DNA of 64,000 nt, from the NCBI RefSeq assembly GCF_001571085.1, contig NZ_BCTC01000016.1:1-64000 (forward strand). The letters run 5' to 3'. The notes under the pieces were generated by a model. The model saw nothing but the letters and a program-made list of their open reading frames with translations. It was not told the origin of the DNA and made no database searches. This DNA comes from Azohydromonas lata NBRC 102462 (GTDB taxonomy: Bacteria > Pseudomonadota > Gammaproteobacteria > Burkholderiales > Burkholderiaceae_C). The position numbers were made by a program, and so were the translations under genes. Each line of letters begins with the position of its first letter. Position 1 is the stretch's first letter. Of this stretch, positions 1-10,423 are shown in pieces.

Positions 1-2
1 TC

Positions 3-50
3 TGGGTCACGCCCGAAGGCGGCGGCGGCCCCAACTACGCCGGCATGTGA
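3..50 (+). CDS. 3' end of an unidentified gene (partial)
   Basis: Fifteen codons and a TGA stop remain of a gene that begins before the window; the readable tail is WVTPEGGGGPNYAGM. It lies 72 bases upstream of the pcaF start on the same strand, so it may be the previous gene of the same operon. In many proteobacteria that position is held by a CoA-transferase or another beta-ketoadipate gene, but the tail is too short to assign and I make no functional call. Confidence 0.4.
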   Translation, partial: WVTPEGGGGPNYAGM

Positions 51-122
51 GCCCGTCGGCATGGGCCAGGCAGCCTGCAGCCGACTGCATCACCCATTTC
101 CCCGATCACAGGAGACGACACC

Positions 123-1325
<1,203 letters not shown>

Positions 1326-1353
1326 CCGAGCCCGGACGTCGACGCCAGCCCTG

Positions 1354-2709
1354 ATGATGCCCGTGGGCTCCGAGAGCCGGCGACTGCAGGATGGACCAAT
1401 CTTGCCAACGCTGCTGCGCCTGGCACTGCCCAACGTGCTCGCGATGGTGATGACAGTGCTGGTCGGAATCGCGGAGACCTGGTACGTCGGCCGCCTGGGC
1501 ACCACACCGCTGGCTGCGATGACATTGGTATTCCCGTTTGTCATGCTGACGCAAATGATGTCGTCCGGTGCCATGGGCGGCGGTGTGTCGTCCGCGCTCA
1601 GCCGCGCGCTGGGGGCGTCCGACGCATTACGCGCCCAGGCAGTGGCCAAACATGCAGTGATCGTCGGCGCCGGTGCTGGACTTCTCTACTCGCTGGTGTT
1701 CCTGCTCTTTGGCCCCGCGCTGCTCCATCTGCTTGGCGGGCGTGGCGCAGTGCTGCACGAAGCAGTGGACTATGCGACGGTGATGTTTGGTGGGGCACTG
1801 CTGCTGTGGCTGGCCAACACGCTGGCGTCAATCCTGCGCGGCACGGGCGACATGCGCGTTCCTTCGGGCGCAATCTTTGGCATGGCGGCCCTGCAGATCG
1901 TGCTCGGCGGCGTGTTGGGATTGGGCCTCGGGCCGCTGCCCTCGTTCGGTCTGGTTGGCATCGCGTCAGGGCATGTGTTGGCAACCGCTGCCGGCGCGAC
2001 ATTCCTTGCGTGGTACTTGTTGAGCGGGCGAGGACGCTTGACGCTACACCTGCGGGGCATCGCACTGCAAGCCGACATGTTTTTCGACATTCTCAAGGTC
2101 GGCGCCATCGCCTGCCTGTCACCGCTGCAGTCGGTCCTTGCGGTGCTGATCTTCACCGGGCTGGTAGCACGGCTCGGGGTACTGCAGCTCGCCGGCTACG
2201 GCATCGGACAGCGGCTCGAATTTCTCCTCATGCCGATCGCCTTCGGCATCGGTGTAGCTTCCGTGCCGATGGTGGGCATGGCCATGGGCGCAGGCAACGT
2301 GGCGCGTGCCAGGCAGGTGGCATGGACTGCCGGCGGTGTGTCGGCCTTCAACTTGGCGTTGATCGGAGCCGTCGTCTTCCTCGCACCGGATCTATGGGCC
2401 GGAGCTTTTAGCCAGGATGAGGCCGTACTTGAGCATGCGAGGCAGTATCTTCGGATTGCCGGCCCGGCGTTCCCGCTGTTCGGGCTGGGTTTGACGCTGT
2501 ACTTCGCGTCTCAGGGAGCAGGCCGGGTACTGGGCCCGGTGTTGGCAAGCACGGTGCGACTGGTGCTGGTGGCGGGTATTGGAGCCCTGCTGAGTGCCAA
2601 CGGATCAACGGCAAGCGGATTCTTCTGGCTCGTGGCGGCAGCCATGGTCGCGTATGGGTTGAGCACTGCCGCAGCGGTCAAGTTCACGTCTTGGGGCAAC
2701 ACCCACTGA
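1354..2709 (+). CDS. MATE family multidrug/solute exporter
   Basis: Integral inner-membrane protein of 451 residues with about twelve hydrophobic segments, in the multidrug and toxic compound extrusion family, which exports cationic or organic compounds using Na+ or H+ gradients. The N-terminal half shows the typical opening (LLRLALPNVLAMVMTVLVG, then AETWYVGRLG) and the second half repeats it (ILKVGAIACLSPLQS, then RLEFLLMPIAFGIG). Length fits the family (about 450). Two adjacent ATG codons open the frame and no strong ribosome-binding site is visible. The 28-base gap from pcaF suggests co-transcription. Substrate cannot be read from sequence. Confidence 0.92.
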   Translation: MMPVGSESRRLQDGPILPTLLRLALPNVLAMVMTVLVGIAETWYVGRLGTTPLAAMTLVFPFVMLTQMMSSGAMGGGVSSALSRALGASDALRAQAVAKHAVIVGAGAGLLYSLVFLLFGPALLHLLGGRGAVLHEAVDYATVMFGGALLLWLANTLASILRGTGDMRVPSGAIFGMAALQIVLGGVLGLGLGPLPSFGLVGIASGHVLATAAGATFLAWYLLSGRGRLTLHLRGIALQADMFFDILKVGAIACLSPLQSVLAVLIFTGLVARLGVLQLAGYGIGQRLEFLLMPIAFGIGVASVPMVGMAMGAGNVARARQVAWTAGGVSAFNLALIGAVVFLAPDLWAGAFSQDEAVLEHARQYLRIAGPAFPLFGLGLTLYFASQGAGRVLGPVLASTVRLVLVAGIGALLSANGSTASGFFWLVAAAMVAYGLSTAAAVKFTSWGNTH

Positions 2710-3013
2710 CCGGCCATCGTGATCGGTGTCGAAGATCGCAGTTACTGGCAATAGGACCGCAGTTGCTGAAAGTGCGAACGTTCTAAGGGCAATCCTCAAA
2801 ACAGATGCATTCGCAACGATATTTAGGATAAGAGAAAACTGCGGTGGTAGCGCTCGCACCGCGAGTTCTCGCAGCGCCGTATGCGCTGCCGCAGTCCCGG
2901 CGTGCCGCCCCGCGTCACTACGGCACGCCAGTTCTTGTATTGGTAGCGCATCTTCAGCACAGCTGGTGTTATTGGGCCCGCCTGGCCGCAGCAAGTTTTG
3001 CCTTCCTAGAAAA
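2710..3013. other. Intergenic region without a supported gene
   Basis: Between the MATE gene and the minus-strand terminator I see no reading frame with family features or a ribosome-binding site. The short frames present on both strands have arginine/alanine-rich compositions typical of chance frames in GC-rich DNA. A short AT-richer stretch near 2815-2840 could hold a promoter, but no convincing -35/-10 pair is apparent. Confidence 0.5.
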
Positions 3014-3044
3014 GAAGCCCCGGTCCTTGCGGATCCGGGGCCTG
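3014..3044 (-). terminator. Rho-independent terminator, minus strand
   Basis: GCCCCGG and CCGGGGC arms (3017-3041) with a one-base bulge enclose a TTGC-type loop. On the minus strand the stem is followed by CTTCTTTT. It sits directly downstream of the IS701 remnant. A near copy with the same loop and homologous flank occurs at 18365-18390. Confidence 0.6.
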
Positions 3045-3057
3045 TGCGCAAAGTCAA

Positions 3058-3543
3058 TCAATGAAGCGTAGCCGCGCTGCCGCAGCCTACGTCGGCCATC
3101 TTGCCCGTCATGGGCGGTAAGCCCGTTGTGGAAACCCACAGGGTGCTGGCTCTTGAGGTGCAGTGGCTGCTTGGTCTCGTCCGTGCGGGCGTCGTCCACC
3201 AGGGTCGCAGCCACGACGCGACACGCCTTGAGGCTGCCGCCGGGGCGAGCATCGGCTGCTCGGCCATCAACGCCAGGCGCTGCGCATTGATGGCTTCGAC
3301 ATCCCAATCAGCCTCGCTCAGGAAAAACTGCAGTCGCTGTACTGCTGCAGCCTGGGCCTGCACCACGGGCTCGGCACCGGCCAGCGCCGTGAGTGTCTTG
3401 TTGCGGTCGTGCGGCAGCAGCAGTCCAGTGAGGTACGCCCGGAAGCTGCGTCGCTGGGCCAACGTGTGGAACAGCTCATCGAACCTCTTGACGTAGTCTT
3501 CAAGAGGGCCAGGCGCCGGTGGGCATGGGCGTGGAGCAGTCAT
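3058..3543 (-). pseudogene. IS701-family transposase, N-terminal remnant
   Basis: The first 105 or so residues of this 161-codon frame match the N-terminus of IS701-family DDE transposases: DYVKRFDELFHTLAQRR, then LLLPHDRNKTLTALAGAEP, then a LQFFLSEADWD segment. Such transposases are normally about 400 residues. After residue about 110 the frame becomes arginine/serine/threonine-rich and no longer resembles the family, so the DDE catalytic core is lost. No flanking inverted repeats are evident. The last 40 bases before the stop share a motif with 18400-18440, implying that the 3' part comes from a different, duplicated sequence. Confidence 0.7.
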
Positions 3544-4039
3544 GGCAATGACCTCCCAAACCGCTTACAGCAATCGACATGCCTGCTTCAACAAAGTACC
3601 GTTATTGGGCGCGGCTAGCGGAATTAACGAACGCCAACACCAGCACCAGCATTCCGGGCTACCCCTGAGCCGAAAGAACCTCAGCGGGCGGCTGAGATTC
3701 GGCGCAAGTACCTGCGCCCGGTGGCGCCCATTGCCGGCCGGGAGCGGGCTTGGGCTGCACAGATGGTGCAGCGTGCCGATGCCGGCGAGCGCGTCTCGGG
3801 CTACAGCCTGCGCGTAGCGCTGGATGCGCTCAAGCGGCCGGGCTCGCCGTTTTGATCGTTGGTGGCTCGGGCAGACCCTGCGCCGCAGGCGCAGGACCGG
3901 GCTTTCGTGCTCCGCATCGAGCCTGCGTGCCGGGGTCCCAACTCTGGAGAGCTTGCGCTTGGCTTTCCCCTGAATACCGCCGCCCAAGCTGCGCCTGACC
4001 GGCTTGCAGGCACGTTGAATCAGTCACTCCTCAGCGCTT
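3544..4039. other. Gene-poor stretch with a possible C-terminal gene remnant
   Basis: Upstream of the first sensor kinase no intact gene is supported. A plus-strand open segment at 3628-3855 (76 codons, no ATG near its start) reads like a real basic helical tail, with PEPKEPQRAAEIRRKYLRP followed by AGRERAWAAQMVQRADAG. It could be the 3' end of a lost gene, but I do not recognise it. The remaining 180 bases up to the kinase hold nothing I can identify. Confidence 0.35.
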
Positions 4040-7000
4040 GTGCCGACCAGCAACCCTGGCATGCTGCGCTTCCCGGGGCGCGCCCCTTTTTTCGGCTTTG
4101 TCTTGGAAGTGCGGCTCAGGTTGGGTCTGCTGCGCTGGCCCGCGGTGGTGTTCCTGGCAGGACTGGCTGCCGCATGGGGCGCCGCCTGGTGGCAGCAGGA
4201 GAGGAACGACGCACTACTGCAGTCCGAGCTGCGTGCTGCGGCGCGAGAAGCGGCCGAGCAACTGCGTCAGCGCATGCTGCTCTACGAGCGCGGCGTGCGC
4301 GGGGCGCGCTCGGTCGTGCTGGGAGTCGGCCCCGACCAGGTTACCCGCGAGGCCTTCCACCGGGCGCTGGCATCACGCGATTTCCAGCGCCTGTACCCCG
4401 GCATTCGCGCTTTCGGGTTCGTGCGCCGCGTGCCTGCCGCGCAGGAGGCGGCTTTCGTGCAAGCCGTGCGCGCTGACGGCAATCCGGACTTCCGCATCAA
4501 GCCCATTACCCCGCATGCCGGTGAACGCTTCGTGCTGCAACTGGTGGAGCCGCTGGAGGGCAACGCAGGCGCGCTGGGGGTCGACATGGCGTCCGAGCCC
4601 GCTAGACACGAAGTCGCGCTGGCGGCAATGCACGGCGCCACTACGGCGCTGAGCGCGCCATTGCAGGTGACCCCCGTCATTCAGGGCCGCGAGTACGGCT
4701 TCCTGCTGATGTTGCCGATCTACCGCACTCTCGACCCGCCACCGCCATCACAACGCGACGACGAAACCATCGGCTGGGCCGTCGGCGCCCTCTTCACGCA
4801 CGAGGTGCTGTACGACTTCATCGAGCCCAGTGGCCATCTGGCCTTGGCCCTTTCGGACATCACGCAGGCAGATCGGGCGGTACGGCTTTTCGCTTCGGCG
4901 ACATGGCACGCAGCTGGACCGGCGGGGTTGACGCAGCAGGCGCCACTGGAGCTGTACGGGCGCCGCTGGCTGGTGGAGGTGCAGGCACTGCCCTCCTTCA
5001 CCGAGCAATTGAACCTCCACCGCCCTGCGGATGTCGTGGTGGCCGGGCTCCTGTTGTCTGCACTGCTGGCGCTGCTCACGCACGCGGGTGCTCTGGTGGT
5101 CACCAGCAGGCAGCTCGCCTACGAAGAGCGGGCCAGCCGCGCAGCGGTGGTGGACAGCGCACACGACGCCATCATCGTCCACACGCTCGGCGATGAGGTG
5201 TCGAGCTGGAATGCTGGCGCGCAGCGGCTGCTGGGCTGGGCACCGCAAGAGGTGCTGGGGCGCAGCCTTTCGGCACTCACGGTGCCCGCCGAGCGCCAGC
5301 GGGAGCATCGGCAAATGCTGGAGCGGCTTGGCGAGGGTCAGGACGTGCCGGCTTTCGACACCGTGCGCCTGGACCGCTCGGGCCACGCGCTGGACGTGGC
5401 GGTTTCCATGGCGCCGATCCGCGACCGGCATGGACGCGTCACCAGCGTCGCCACCACGATGCGCGACATCCGCTCGCAACGTGCCGCACAGGCCCAGATC
5501 CTGGCGCTCAACGCCACGCTGGAGCAGCAGGTGCAGCAGCGCACGGCCGAGCTGCACGCGCTGGCCGAGCGCGAAAGGGCGATCCTGGCCGCAGCCGGCA
5601 GCGCCATCGTCGCCACCGATGCCGAGGATCGGATCGTGCTGTTCAATCCGGCGGCAGAGCAGCTCACCGGGCGCCTGGAGCAAGAGGTGCTTGGCAAGAA
5701 GGCGACCGGGCTGCTCTTTGACCCTCACGAGCTGCGTGAGCGCTTCCTGGCCCGGCAGGCCCAGGTTGGCCACCGCGTGCGGGACACCGAGGTCTTCATG
5801 TCGCATCTGCACGATGCCGACCATGCCGAGTGGCATCTGGTGCGCAGCGACGGGGTGCGCGTGCCCGTGCTGGTGGACGTGCGGGTGCTGCGCGATGGCG
5901 ACGCCACCATGCACGGCTTGGTGTACGTGGCCGTGAACCTCACCGAGCGCAAGCGGCTTGAAGAGGCGCTCAGGCAACGCACACAGGACGCCGAGGCGGC
6001 CAGCCGCGCCAAGAGCAGTTTCCTGGCCAACATGAGCCACGAGATCCGCACACCCTTGCACGGGATGCTGGGCATGGCCCGGACGCTGGCCGAGGCGCGG
6101 CTGCCGGCAGGGCAGCGCCAGCAGGCCCAGTTGATCGTGCATTCGGGTCGGCTGCTGCTGGGCCTGATCGACGACATCCTGGATTTCTCGCGCATCGAGG
6201 CCGGTCAGCTCAAGCTCGAACAGGTGCCCGTGGACTTGGCCGCCATCGCTGCGGAGGCCGTCGCGCTGTTCCAGCCCGCCGCGGCGCACAAGGGCCTGGC
6301 GCTGCGGCTGCATCTGCCGCAGCAAGCACCTGCGCCCGTGCTGGGCGATCCACTGCGGCTGGCCCAGATCCTCAACAACTTGCTGTCCAACGCCGTGAAG
6401 TTCACGTCCACAGGCGGCGTAGATCTGCGCCTGGTGCACGAGGCAGGCGAGCACTGGCGCTTTGTGGTGCGCGACAGCGGCATCGGGCTCAGCGCCGAGC
6501 AACAGGCGCGGATCTTCGAACCGTTCATCCAGGCTGATGGTTCCACCACGCGGCGCTTCGGCGGCTCGGGACTGGGCCTGTCCATCGTCAGGCACCTGGC
6601 GCAGCTGCATGGCGGCGAGGTGGGCGTGAACAGCGAACCTGGACAGGGCGCGGAATTCTGGGTGCTGCTGACGCTGCCATCGGCCGCCCTGGCAGCGCCA
6701 GCTGTGGCGCATGCACCGCCAACTCCTGGTACGTCGGCGGCCGCGCTGGCAGGCAAGGCCGTCCTCGTGGCCGAAGACAACGAGGTCAACATGCAACTGG
6801 CGTGCATGATGCTGGAGCAGCTTGGGCTGCAGGTACATCCTGCCCCGGACGGCGATGCAGCCTTCAAGGCCTATGCGCAGGGTGCCCCGGATATCGTCCT
6901 GATGGACATGCACATGCCTGTCATGGACGGTCTGGAAGCGACTGTGCGCATCCGCGCGTTGGAAGCCGAGCGGGGATTGCCGCGCACGCCCATCGTCGCG

Positions 7001-7150
7001 CTCACGGCCAGTGCGCTGGCCGAAGACCGCCATCGCTGCAAGGCAGCCGGCATGGACGACGTGCTGGTCAAGCCGTTCGACATGGCGCAGCTGACGGCGC
7101 TCCTGGAACACTTTCTGCCGTCCGCGGCTCCTGGCACAAGCGGGCCGTGA
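4040..7150 (+). CDS. CHASE-PAS-PAS hybrid sensor histidine kinase
   Basis: Membrane-bound hybrid kinase of 1036 residues. Domains in order: transmembrane helix about 32-51; a periplasmic CHASE sensor about 80-310 (with YPGIRAFGFVRRVP); a second transmembrane helix about 330-352; PAS about 368-480; PAS about 515-640; HisKA with the phospho-accepting His667 in NMSHEIRTPLHGML; an ATPase domain with NNLLSNAVKF, DSGIGL and GSGLGLSIV; and a C-terminal receiver (about 905-1030) with phospho-acceptor Asp956 in IVLMDMHMPVMDG. All catalytic motifs are intact. The start chosen is GTG at 4040; an ATG seven codons later (4061) is an alternative. No cognate regulator is adjacent, and a scrap of another kinase lies just downstream. 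The CHASE ligand cannot be inferred. Confidence 0.93.
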   Translation: MPTSNPGMLRFPGRAPFFGFVLEVRLRLGLLRWPAVVFLAGLAAAWGAAWWQQERNDALLQSELRAAAREAAEQLRQRMLLYERGVRGARSVVLGVGPDQVTREAFHRALASRDFQRLYPGIRAFGFVRRVPAAQEAAFVQAVRADGNPDFRIKPITPHAGERFVLQLVEPLEGNAGALGVDMASEPARHEVALAAMHGATTALSAPLQVTPVIQGREYGFLLMLPIYRTLDPPPPSQRDDETIGWAVGALFTHEVLYDFIEPSGHLALALSDITQADRAVRLFASATWHAAGPAGLTQQAPLELYGRRWLVEVQALPSFTEQLNLHRPADVVVAGLLLSALLALLTHAGALVVTSRQLAYEERASRAAVVDSAHDAIIVHTLGDEVSSWNAGAQRLLGWAPQEVLGRSLSALTVPAERQREHRQMLERLGEGQDVPAFDTVRLDRSGHALDVAVSMAPIRDRHGRVTSVATTMRDIRSQRAAQAQILALNATLEQQVQQRTAELHALAERERAILAAAGSAIVATDAEDRIVLFNPAAEQLTGRLEQEVLGKKATGLLFDPHELRERFLARQAQVGHRVRDTEVFMSHLHDADHAEWHLVRSDGVRVPVLVDVRVLRDGDATMHGLVYVAVNLTERKRLEEALRQRTQDAEAASRAKSSFLANMSHEIRTPLHGMLGMARTLAEARLPAGQRQQAQLIVHSGRLLLGLIDDILDFSRIEAGQLKLEQVPVDLAAIAAEAVALFQPAAAHKGLALRLHLPQQAPAPVLGDPLRLAQILNNLLSNAVKFTSTGGVDLRLVHEAGEHWRFVVRDSGIGLSAEQQARIFEPFIQADGSTTRRFGGSGLGLSIVRHLAQLHGGEVGVNSEPGQGAEFWVLLTLPSAALAAPAVAHAPPTPGTSAAALAGKAVLVAEDNEVNMQLACMMLEQLGLQVHPAPDGDAAFKAYAQGAPDIVLMDMHMPVMDGLEATVRIRALEAERGLPRTPIVALTASALAEDRHRCKAAGMDDVLVKPFDMAQLTALLEHFLPSAAPGTSGP

Positions 7151-7270
7151 TGCATGCCTGCTGCGCAGCCGTCATGCAGTGGTGCCCAACGCCCGCCGGG
7201 CCGCCGCAGTCGGCGGTCCTGCGCTGTCGTTCTTGACCATGTTGACGGACTGGCTCCGAGCCCAGCGCTG

Positions 7271-7501
7271 GGCGATCGAAACACTGGCATTGGCATCGAG
7301 CTCGAGGCCCAATCGCGCTTCTTTGAACCGTTCACTCAGGCCGAGAGCTACACCGTGCGCCGCTTTGGCGGCACCGGGCTGGGTTCGTCCATCGCAAGGC
7401 GGTTGGTGGACATGATGAGCGGGCAACTGGAGCTGCGAAGCGAACTCGGCAAGGACAGTACTTTCGGCGTGACCTTGCCGCTGGGATTGCCGCCGCCATG
7501 A
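7271..7501 (+). pseudogene. C-terminal scrap of a histidine kinase ATPase domain
   Basis: About 75 codons encode only the end of a HATPase_c domain: NTGIGIELE (normally DTGIGI), FFEPFTQAESYTVRRFGG, GTGLGSSIARRLVDMMSGQ and a closing TFGVTLPLGLP. The upstream part of the frame (from 7154) is not kinase-like. The N-box and HisKA are missing, so it cannot be active alone. It lies 120 bases after the intact kinase and is not identical to it, which suggests the remains of a second kinase gene removed by deletion. Confidence 0.75.
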
Positions 7502-7604
7502 CGGAGCTGAAGTCAGTGGACACCCACTGGTGCTACTCGACCCGATCGAGCCACTCACGGCGACACAGCCTTGTGGCTGGCACCGGGAGGTTGATCCCGA
7601 GCAA

Positions 7605-7859
7605 TCAAGACTTCTGCGCGCGAATCGAGCCCAGCCACTCCACCAGATCCCGCACCTGCTCCCGCTGCCGCTCGTTGAGCACAGCCGACAACGCGCCCGA
7701 GCCGAGCTGCTGCTCCAGCAAGGCCGTCATGGCGAGCTGCATTTGAGCGTGCCTGGGGTGCGTCTGGATGAGCGCGCCGATGGCCACGGTGAGGCCGGCA
7801 ATGCTGGCGCGCAGCGAGTCGATCCCTGCCGCGAGATCTTCCTTGTCTTCGTCATCCAT
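7605..7859 (-). CDS. Small hypothetical protein
   Basis: An 84-residue protein beginning MDDEDKEDLAAGIDSL. It has a predicted helical pattern, an alanine/leucine-rich centre and a C-terminal ERQREQVRDLVEWL helix. The start at 7859 is preferred because AAGGA lies about six bases upstream; the frame is open further 5' but without a comparable site. I do not recognise a family. It has a codon bias like its neighbours and stands alone on the minus strand opposite the kinase remnant. Confidence 0.55.
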   Translation of the reverse strand: MDDEDKEDLAAGIDSLRASIAGLTVAIGALIQTHPRHAQMQLAMTALLEQQLGSGALSAVLNERQREQVRDLVEWLGSIRAQKS

Positions 7860-8848
7860 GGAGGTCCTTGCCATAGCCGAGCAGGCGCACTGGAGTTTTG
7901 TGTGGCAAGCAAGGGGCTCGCCCTTCGTGGCCCCATGGATGCAGTCTTTCCATGGCGGTGCCGCCGATGGCAATGCAGCCGCCAAGCAAGCACCGCTTTC
8001 ACCAGTCAGCTACGCACCAAGTGACGGCTTCTGGTGAAGACGACGCCCAGGGCGGCTGCTGCCTTTCCAGGATCATCTGTGCGGGAGGATGACCCGGTTT
8101 CGCTGTGCCGTTGCTGGTGGCGCTCGCTGATGAGGACCAAGGAGAAACCCGGGCCTGGCTGGGATAAGCCGGAAGCGTCTTGCGCGCTGACCAGGGTGTG
8201 CTCAAACACGGCATTGCGCCACCCTTGTGGCGGTGAGTCAGTGGTTGTGCTCCTCCGGACTCCCGGGACGGACAGCTCCCTCCCCTCCTCCCTCCTTTTT
8301 CCGTCCCGTTTCCGGCCCGCCTTCGCGCGGGCCGTTTTCTGCCGGCAGCGCAGCGCTTGCCGGGGCCGTGTTCCGTGGTGCTGGCGTGGACGTCGGATGG
8401 AGGCGCCTTCCGGCGTCCGGCTGAGAAATCCCTGTGCCACTGTCCGAGCACCAAGTCGTTGAGTTGTCATGCGACCCTCGCGTCAACCGGCGGCTCGATG
8501 GCGCCTCACCGTGGCGGCTCGAGCAGGCACCGGCATAACAGCACCGGCATAACAGGTCAGATCCACCGGCAGTGATGCCGCCAGCGCGCGCGCCGGTGAT
8601 TACCGGTGTTGCGTCGTGGCATGGACGAGAGCTGTTCCTGGAACGGGTACGGCTAGCTGGGCAAGCCTTCCCAGGACTCGGACATGCCGCGCCTGGTTGC
8701 GGCCTCAAAGTCAGGACGTTACGAGGCGGCGATGGCTCGGGTTCCATCCGCTGCTGGCCGCGCTGCCAACCGACACGGTTCTGCCCGGGGGCCCTTGGCG
8801 CTCATCCCGGCTGGGCTCTGACGCCTCTGACGGCCAGAATCTTCGAAC
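7860..8848. other. Long gene-poor region
   Basis: Nearly 1 kb without a gene I can support. Several overlapping frames exist on both strands, but none has a family motif or convincing start. The strongest non-coding signal is a hairpin-plus-T run at 8314-8339, annotated separately. Given the broken genes on both sides, this is probably eroded DNA. Confidence 0.45.
8314..8339 (+). terminator. Rho-independent terminator, plus strand
   Basis: GGCCCGC, a six-base loop CTTCGC, GCGGGCC, then GTTTTCT. The stem is perfect over seven pairs. No gene clearly ends just before it, so it may belong to a lost gene or an untranslated RNA. Confidence 0.6.
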
Positions 8849-9046
8849 ATGGAGCAGCATGACGAGTTGCGGGTGGAGCGTGACGCCCTGGAGAGCCAAC
8901 TCCTGACGTTGGAGCTCGCCATTCAGGGCTGCTGGCAACGCAATGGCGCCGCACCTGTTGACCTGCTGGAGCGTGTGGAGGTGCTGCTGCGGCAGCTCAG
9001 GACGGTGAACAGCAAGTTGTCCGATCCGCGTAGGGCAGTAACTTGA
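8849..9046 (+). CDS. Small coiled-coil hypothetical protein
   Basis: A 65-residue protein (MEQHDELRVERDALESQL at its start) with heptad-like spacing of leucines through most of its length, ending KLSDPRRAVT. It resembles in style the 66-residue coiled-coil protein at 9318-9518 on the opposite strand (both have the form of an initial acidic Met segment, a coiled coil and a basic end). No family is recognised. The start lacks a strong ribosome-binding site. Confidence 0.5.
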   Translation: MEQHDELRVERDALESQLLTLELAIQGCWQRNGAAPVDLLERVEVLLRQLRTVNSKLSDPRRAVT

Positions 9047-9099
9047 GGCTGCACGAAGCCCGGGGTGGACCCAGCACGCAGGTCAACCGGTTCTGATGC

Positions 9100-9321
9100 C
9101 TAATGCCCCGCCAGTCGCTGCAGCAACTTGTGCCACCCGCTCGGCGCAGGGTCGTCGGCGTAGTCCTCGCCAATGCGTTTGAGCACGCCTTCGGCCCAGC
9201 CCGCATCCCACGCGTCGGCATCCCTGGAGCCATCCGGGTACGGGTTGAGACCGTTGAGGATCTGGCCTGCCTCGAAGCCTTCGTGCCAGAGCGCGTCGGA
9301 TTCTTTCCCGGCCTTCGTCAT
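9100..9321 (-). CDS. Ribosome modulation factor-like protein (paralogue 1)
   Basis: A 73-residue protein carrying the core pattern of the RMF family: WHEGFEAG at residues 12-19, NPYPDG in the middle, then DAWDAGWAEG. RMF proteins bind 30S/100S ribosomes in stationary phase; that role is an inference here. Its ATG overlaps the TGA of the upstream coiled-coil gene (9318-9518) as ATGA, so the two are translationally coupled. Two paralogues lie at 9761-10018 and 17961-18194, all among the sensor kinases. Confidence 0.65.
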   Translation of the reverse strand: MTKAGKESDALWHEGFEAGQILNGLNPYPDGSRDADAWDAGWAEGVLKRIGEDYADDPAPSGWHKLLQRLAGH

Positions 9322-9518
9322 GGAGCACTCTCCTGGATCTCGCCCGGCTTGGTCTCCACCACACGGAGCCGCGCGAAGTGGCTCTTCAGGGTGGCCGTCA
9401 TCTGCTTGAACTGTGCTTCGCCCACACCAGGCAGGGGCTCCCGAATCGTTTGCTCGATGGCGGCGAGCTCACCTTGCAGCCGCTGGCGCTGCGCATGCAA
9501 TTGGGTCAATTCATCCAT
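9318..9518 (-). CDS. Small coiled-coil protein coupled to the RMF-like gene
   Basis: A 66-residue protein, MDELTQLHAQRQRLQGELAA at the start, mostly predicted coiled coil and ending in EIQESAP. The frame stays open upstream but the composition there is unlike a protein, so the internal ATG at 9518 is chosen. Its stop overlaps the start of the RMF-like gene by four bases, which supports both genes being real. Function unknown; a partner or regulator of the RMF-like product is possible. Confidence 0.6.
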   Translation of the reverse strand: MDELTQLHAQRQRLQGELAAIEQTIREPLPGVGEAQFKQMTATLKSHFARLRVVETKPGEIQESAP

Positions 9519-9760
9519 GCCCGGCCGCTGGGCAAGCCAAAAGCCGGCGGACTCCCGGGAACATCCCGTGTGAGGCCCGGAGCCGGCCTGGAGCCCGGTT
9601 CGGCGAGGCGGTTGCTGCACGGCAGTGGTCCGGGCACGCGAGCCCTGCCGCCGTGACTGCCTCGCCACGCCATCGGTGGCGCTTCTGCAGCAGCCAGGGA
9701 ACGGTTCCGATTTCCCGGCAGGCCCGGGGTTTGCCCGCCCTCGGGCAAAGGGGCTACGCC

Positions 9761-10018
9761 ATGGAAGATGCGACAGAGGCGATCTGGCGCGCGGGATTCG
9801 AAGCCGGCCAACAGCTACAGAGCTGCCGCTGTCCGTTTCCCTATCACTCGCTTCTGGCCGATGCCTGGGAGGACGGCTGGACGCAGGGCATGCTCAAGCG
9901 AGAGGGGCTGCCCTACCGGAGCCATCCGCAAGGCTTGATTGGCAGCGAGCCAAGGCCCGCAAGACAGCGCCTGTGGCGCGCTTGGTGGCTGAAGTACGAG
10001 ACATTCCGCCAGCGGTAG
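9761..10018 (+). CDS. Ribosome modulation factor-like protein (paralogue 2)
   Basis: An 85-residue protein with IWRAGFEAGQQL, then CPFPYHS and DAWEDGWTQGMLKREGLPYR, the same spacing as the other two copies. It has an added basic tail ending WWLKYETFRQR. The ATG at 9761 begins MEDATEAIW, and the frame upstream is arginine-rich and non-protein-like. It is single-gene, convergent with the kinase at 10424-12778. Role inferred only from the RMF pattern. Confidence 0.65.
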   Translation: MEDATEAIWRAGFEAGQQLQSCRCPFPYHSLLADAWEDGWTQGMLKREGLPYRSHPQGLIGSEPRPARQRLWRAWWLKYETFRQR

Positions 10019-10423
10019 TGACCACAGGGCCGGGTGCTATCCATCCTCACAAGCCATGCTGGTGTACAGCAGAACGCTGAAGCTCCCGTGCCGACCCTGC
10101 GCCGCTTGATGGTGCACTGACGGGGCCGTCGCCCTGGTGAACTCGTCCAATGGCAGCGGCTGCAGCAGACGACCCGATAGGTGATTTCCCCCGGTGTTCT
10201 TGCAATGGTCGGTGGGGCGGCGCACATTGCGCAGGCCTGAGGGGCAAGGGGAAGAGCGCAGCGCGAATGCCCTCGCGCAAGACGCCGCTGGAGGCAGCCC
10301 ACCGCCGTCACCGAGAAGCCGCAATTTCGGTGGCGGCGGTGGACAGTATCGAGAGCCGTGTCCCAGCCTTGGCTCGGGAGATGCGCTCTGCTGTCGCCGG
10401 CTTGCTGGCCCAGGTGCCCTGCA
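10019..10423. other. Intergenic region without a supported gene
   Basis: About 400 bases between two convergent genes. Open frames on both strands are compositionally random and overlap the kinase 3' end. I see no clear terminator with a T-run and no RNA gene. Confidence 0.5.

Noticed and set aside
3058-3543. Intact IS701 element
   Set aside because: Only the N-terminal quarter of the transposase is present and no inverted ends are visible.
4748-7111. Minus-strand frame of 787 codons
   Set aside because: Antisense to the CHASE-PAS kinase; rich in Gln, His and Arg with no domain signature.
8006-8470. Overlapping frames on both strands in the 7860-8848 gap
   Set aside because: No family motif, ribosome site or protein-like composition; left as a gene-poor region.
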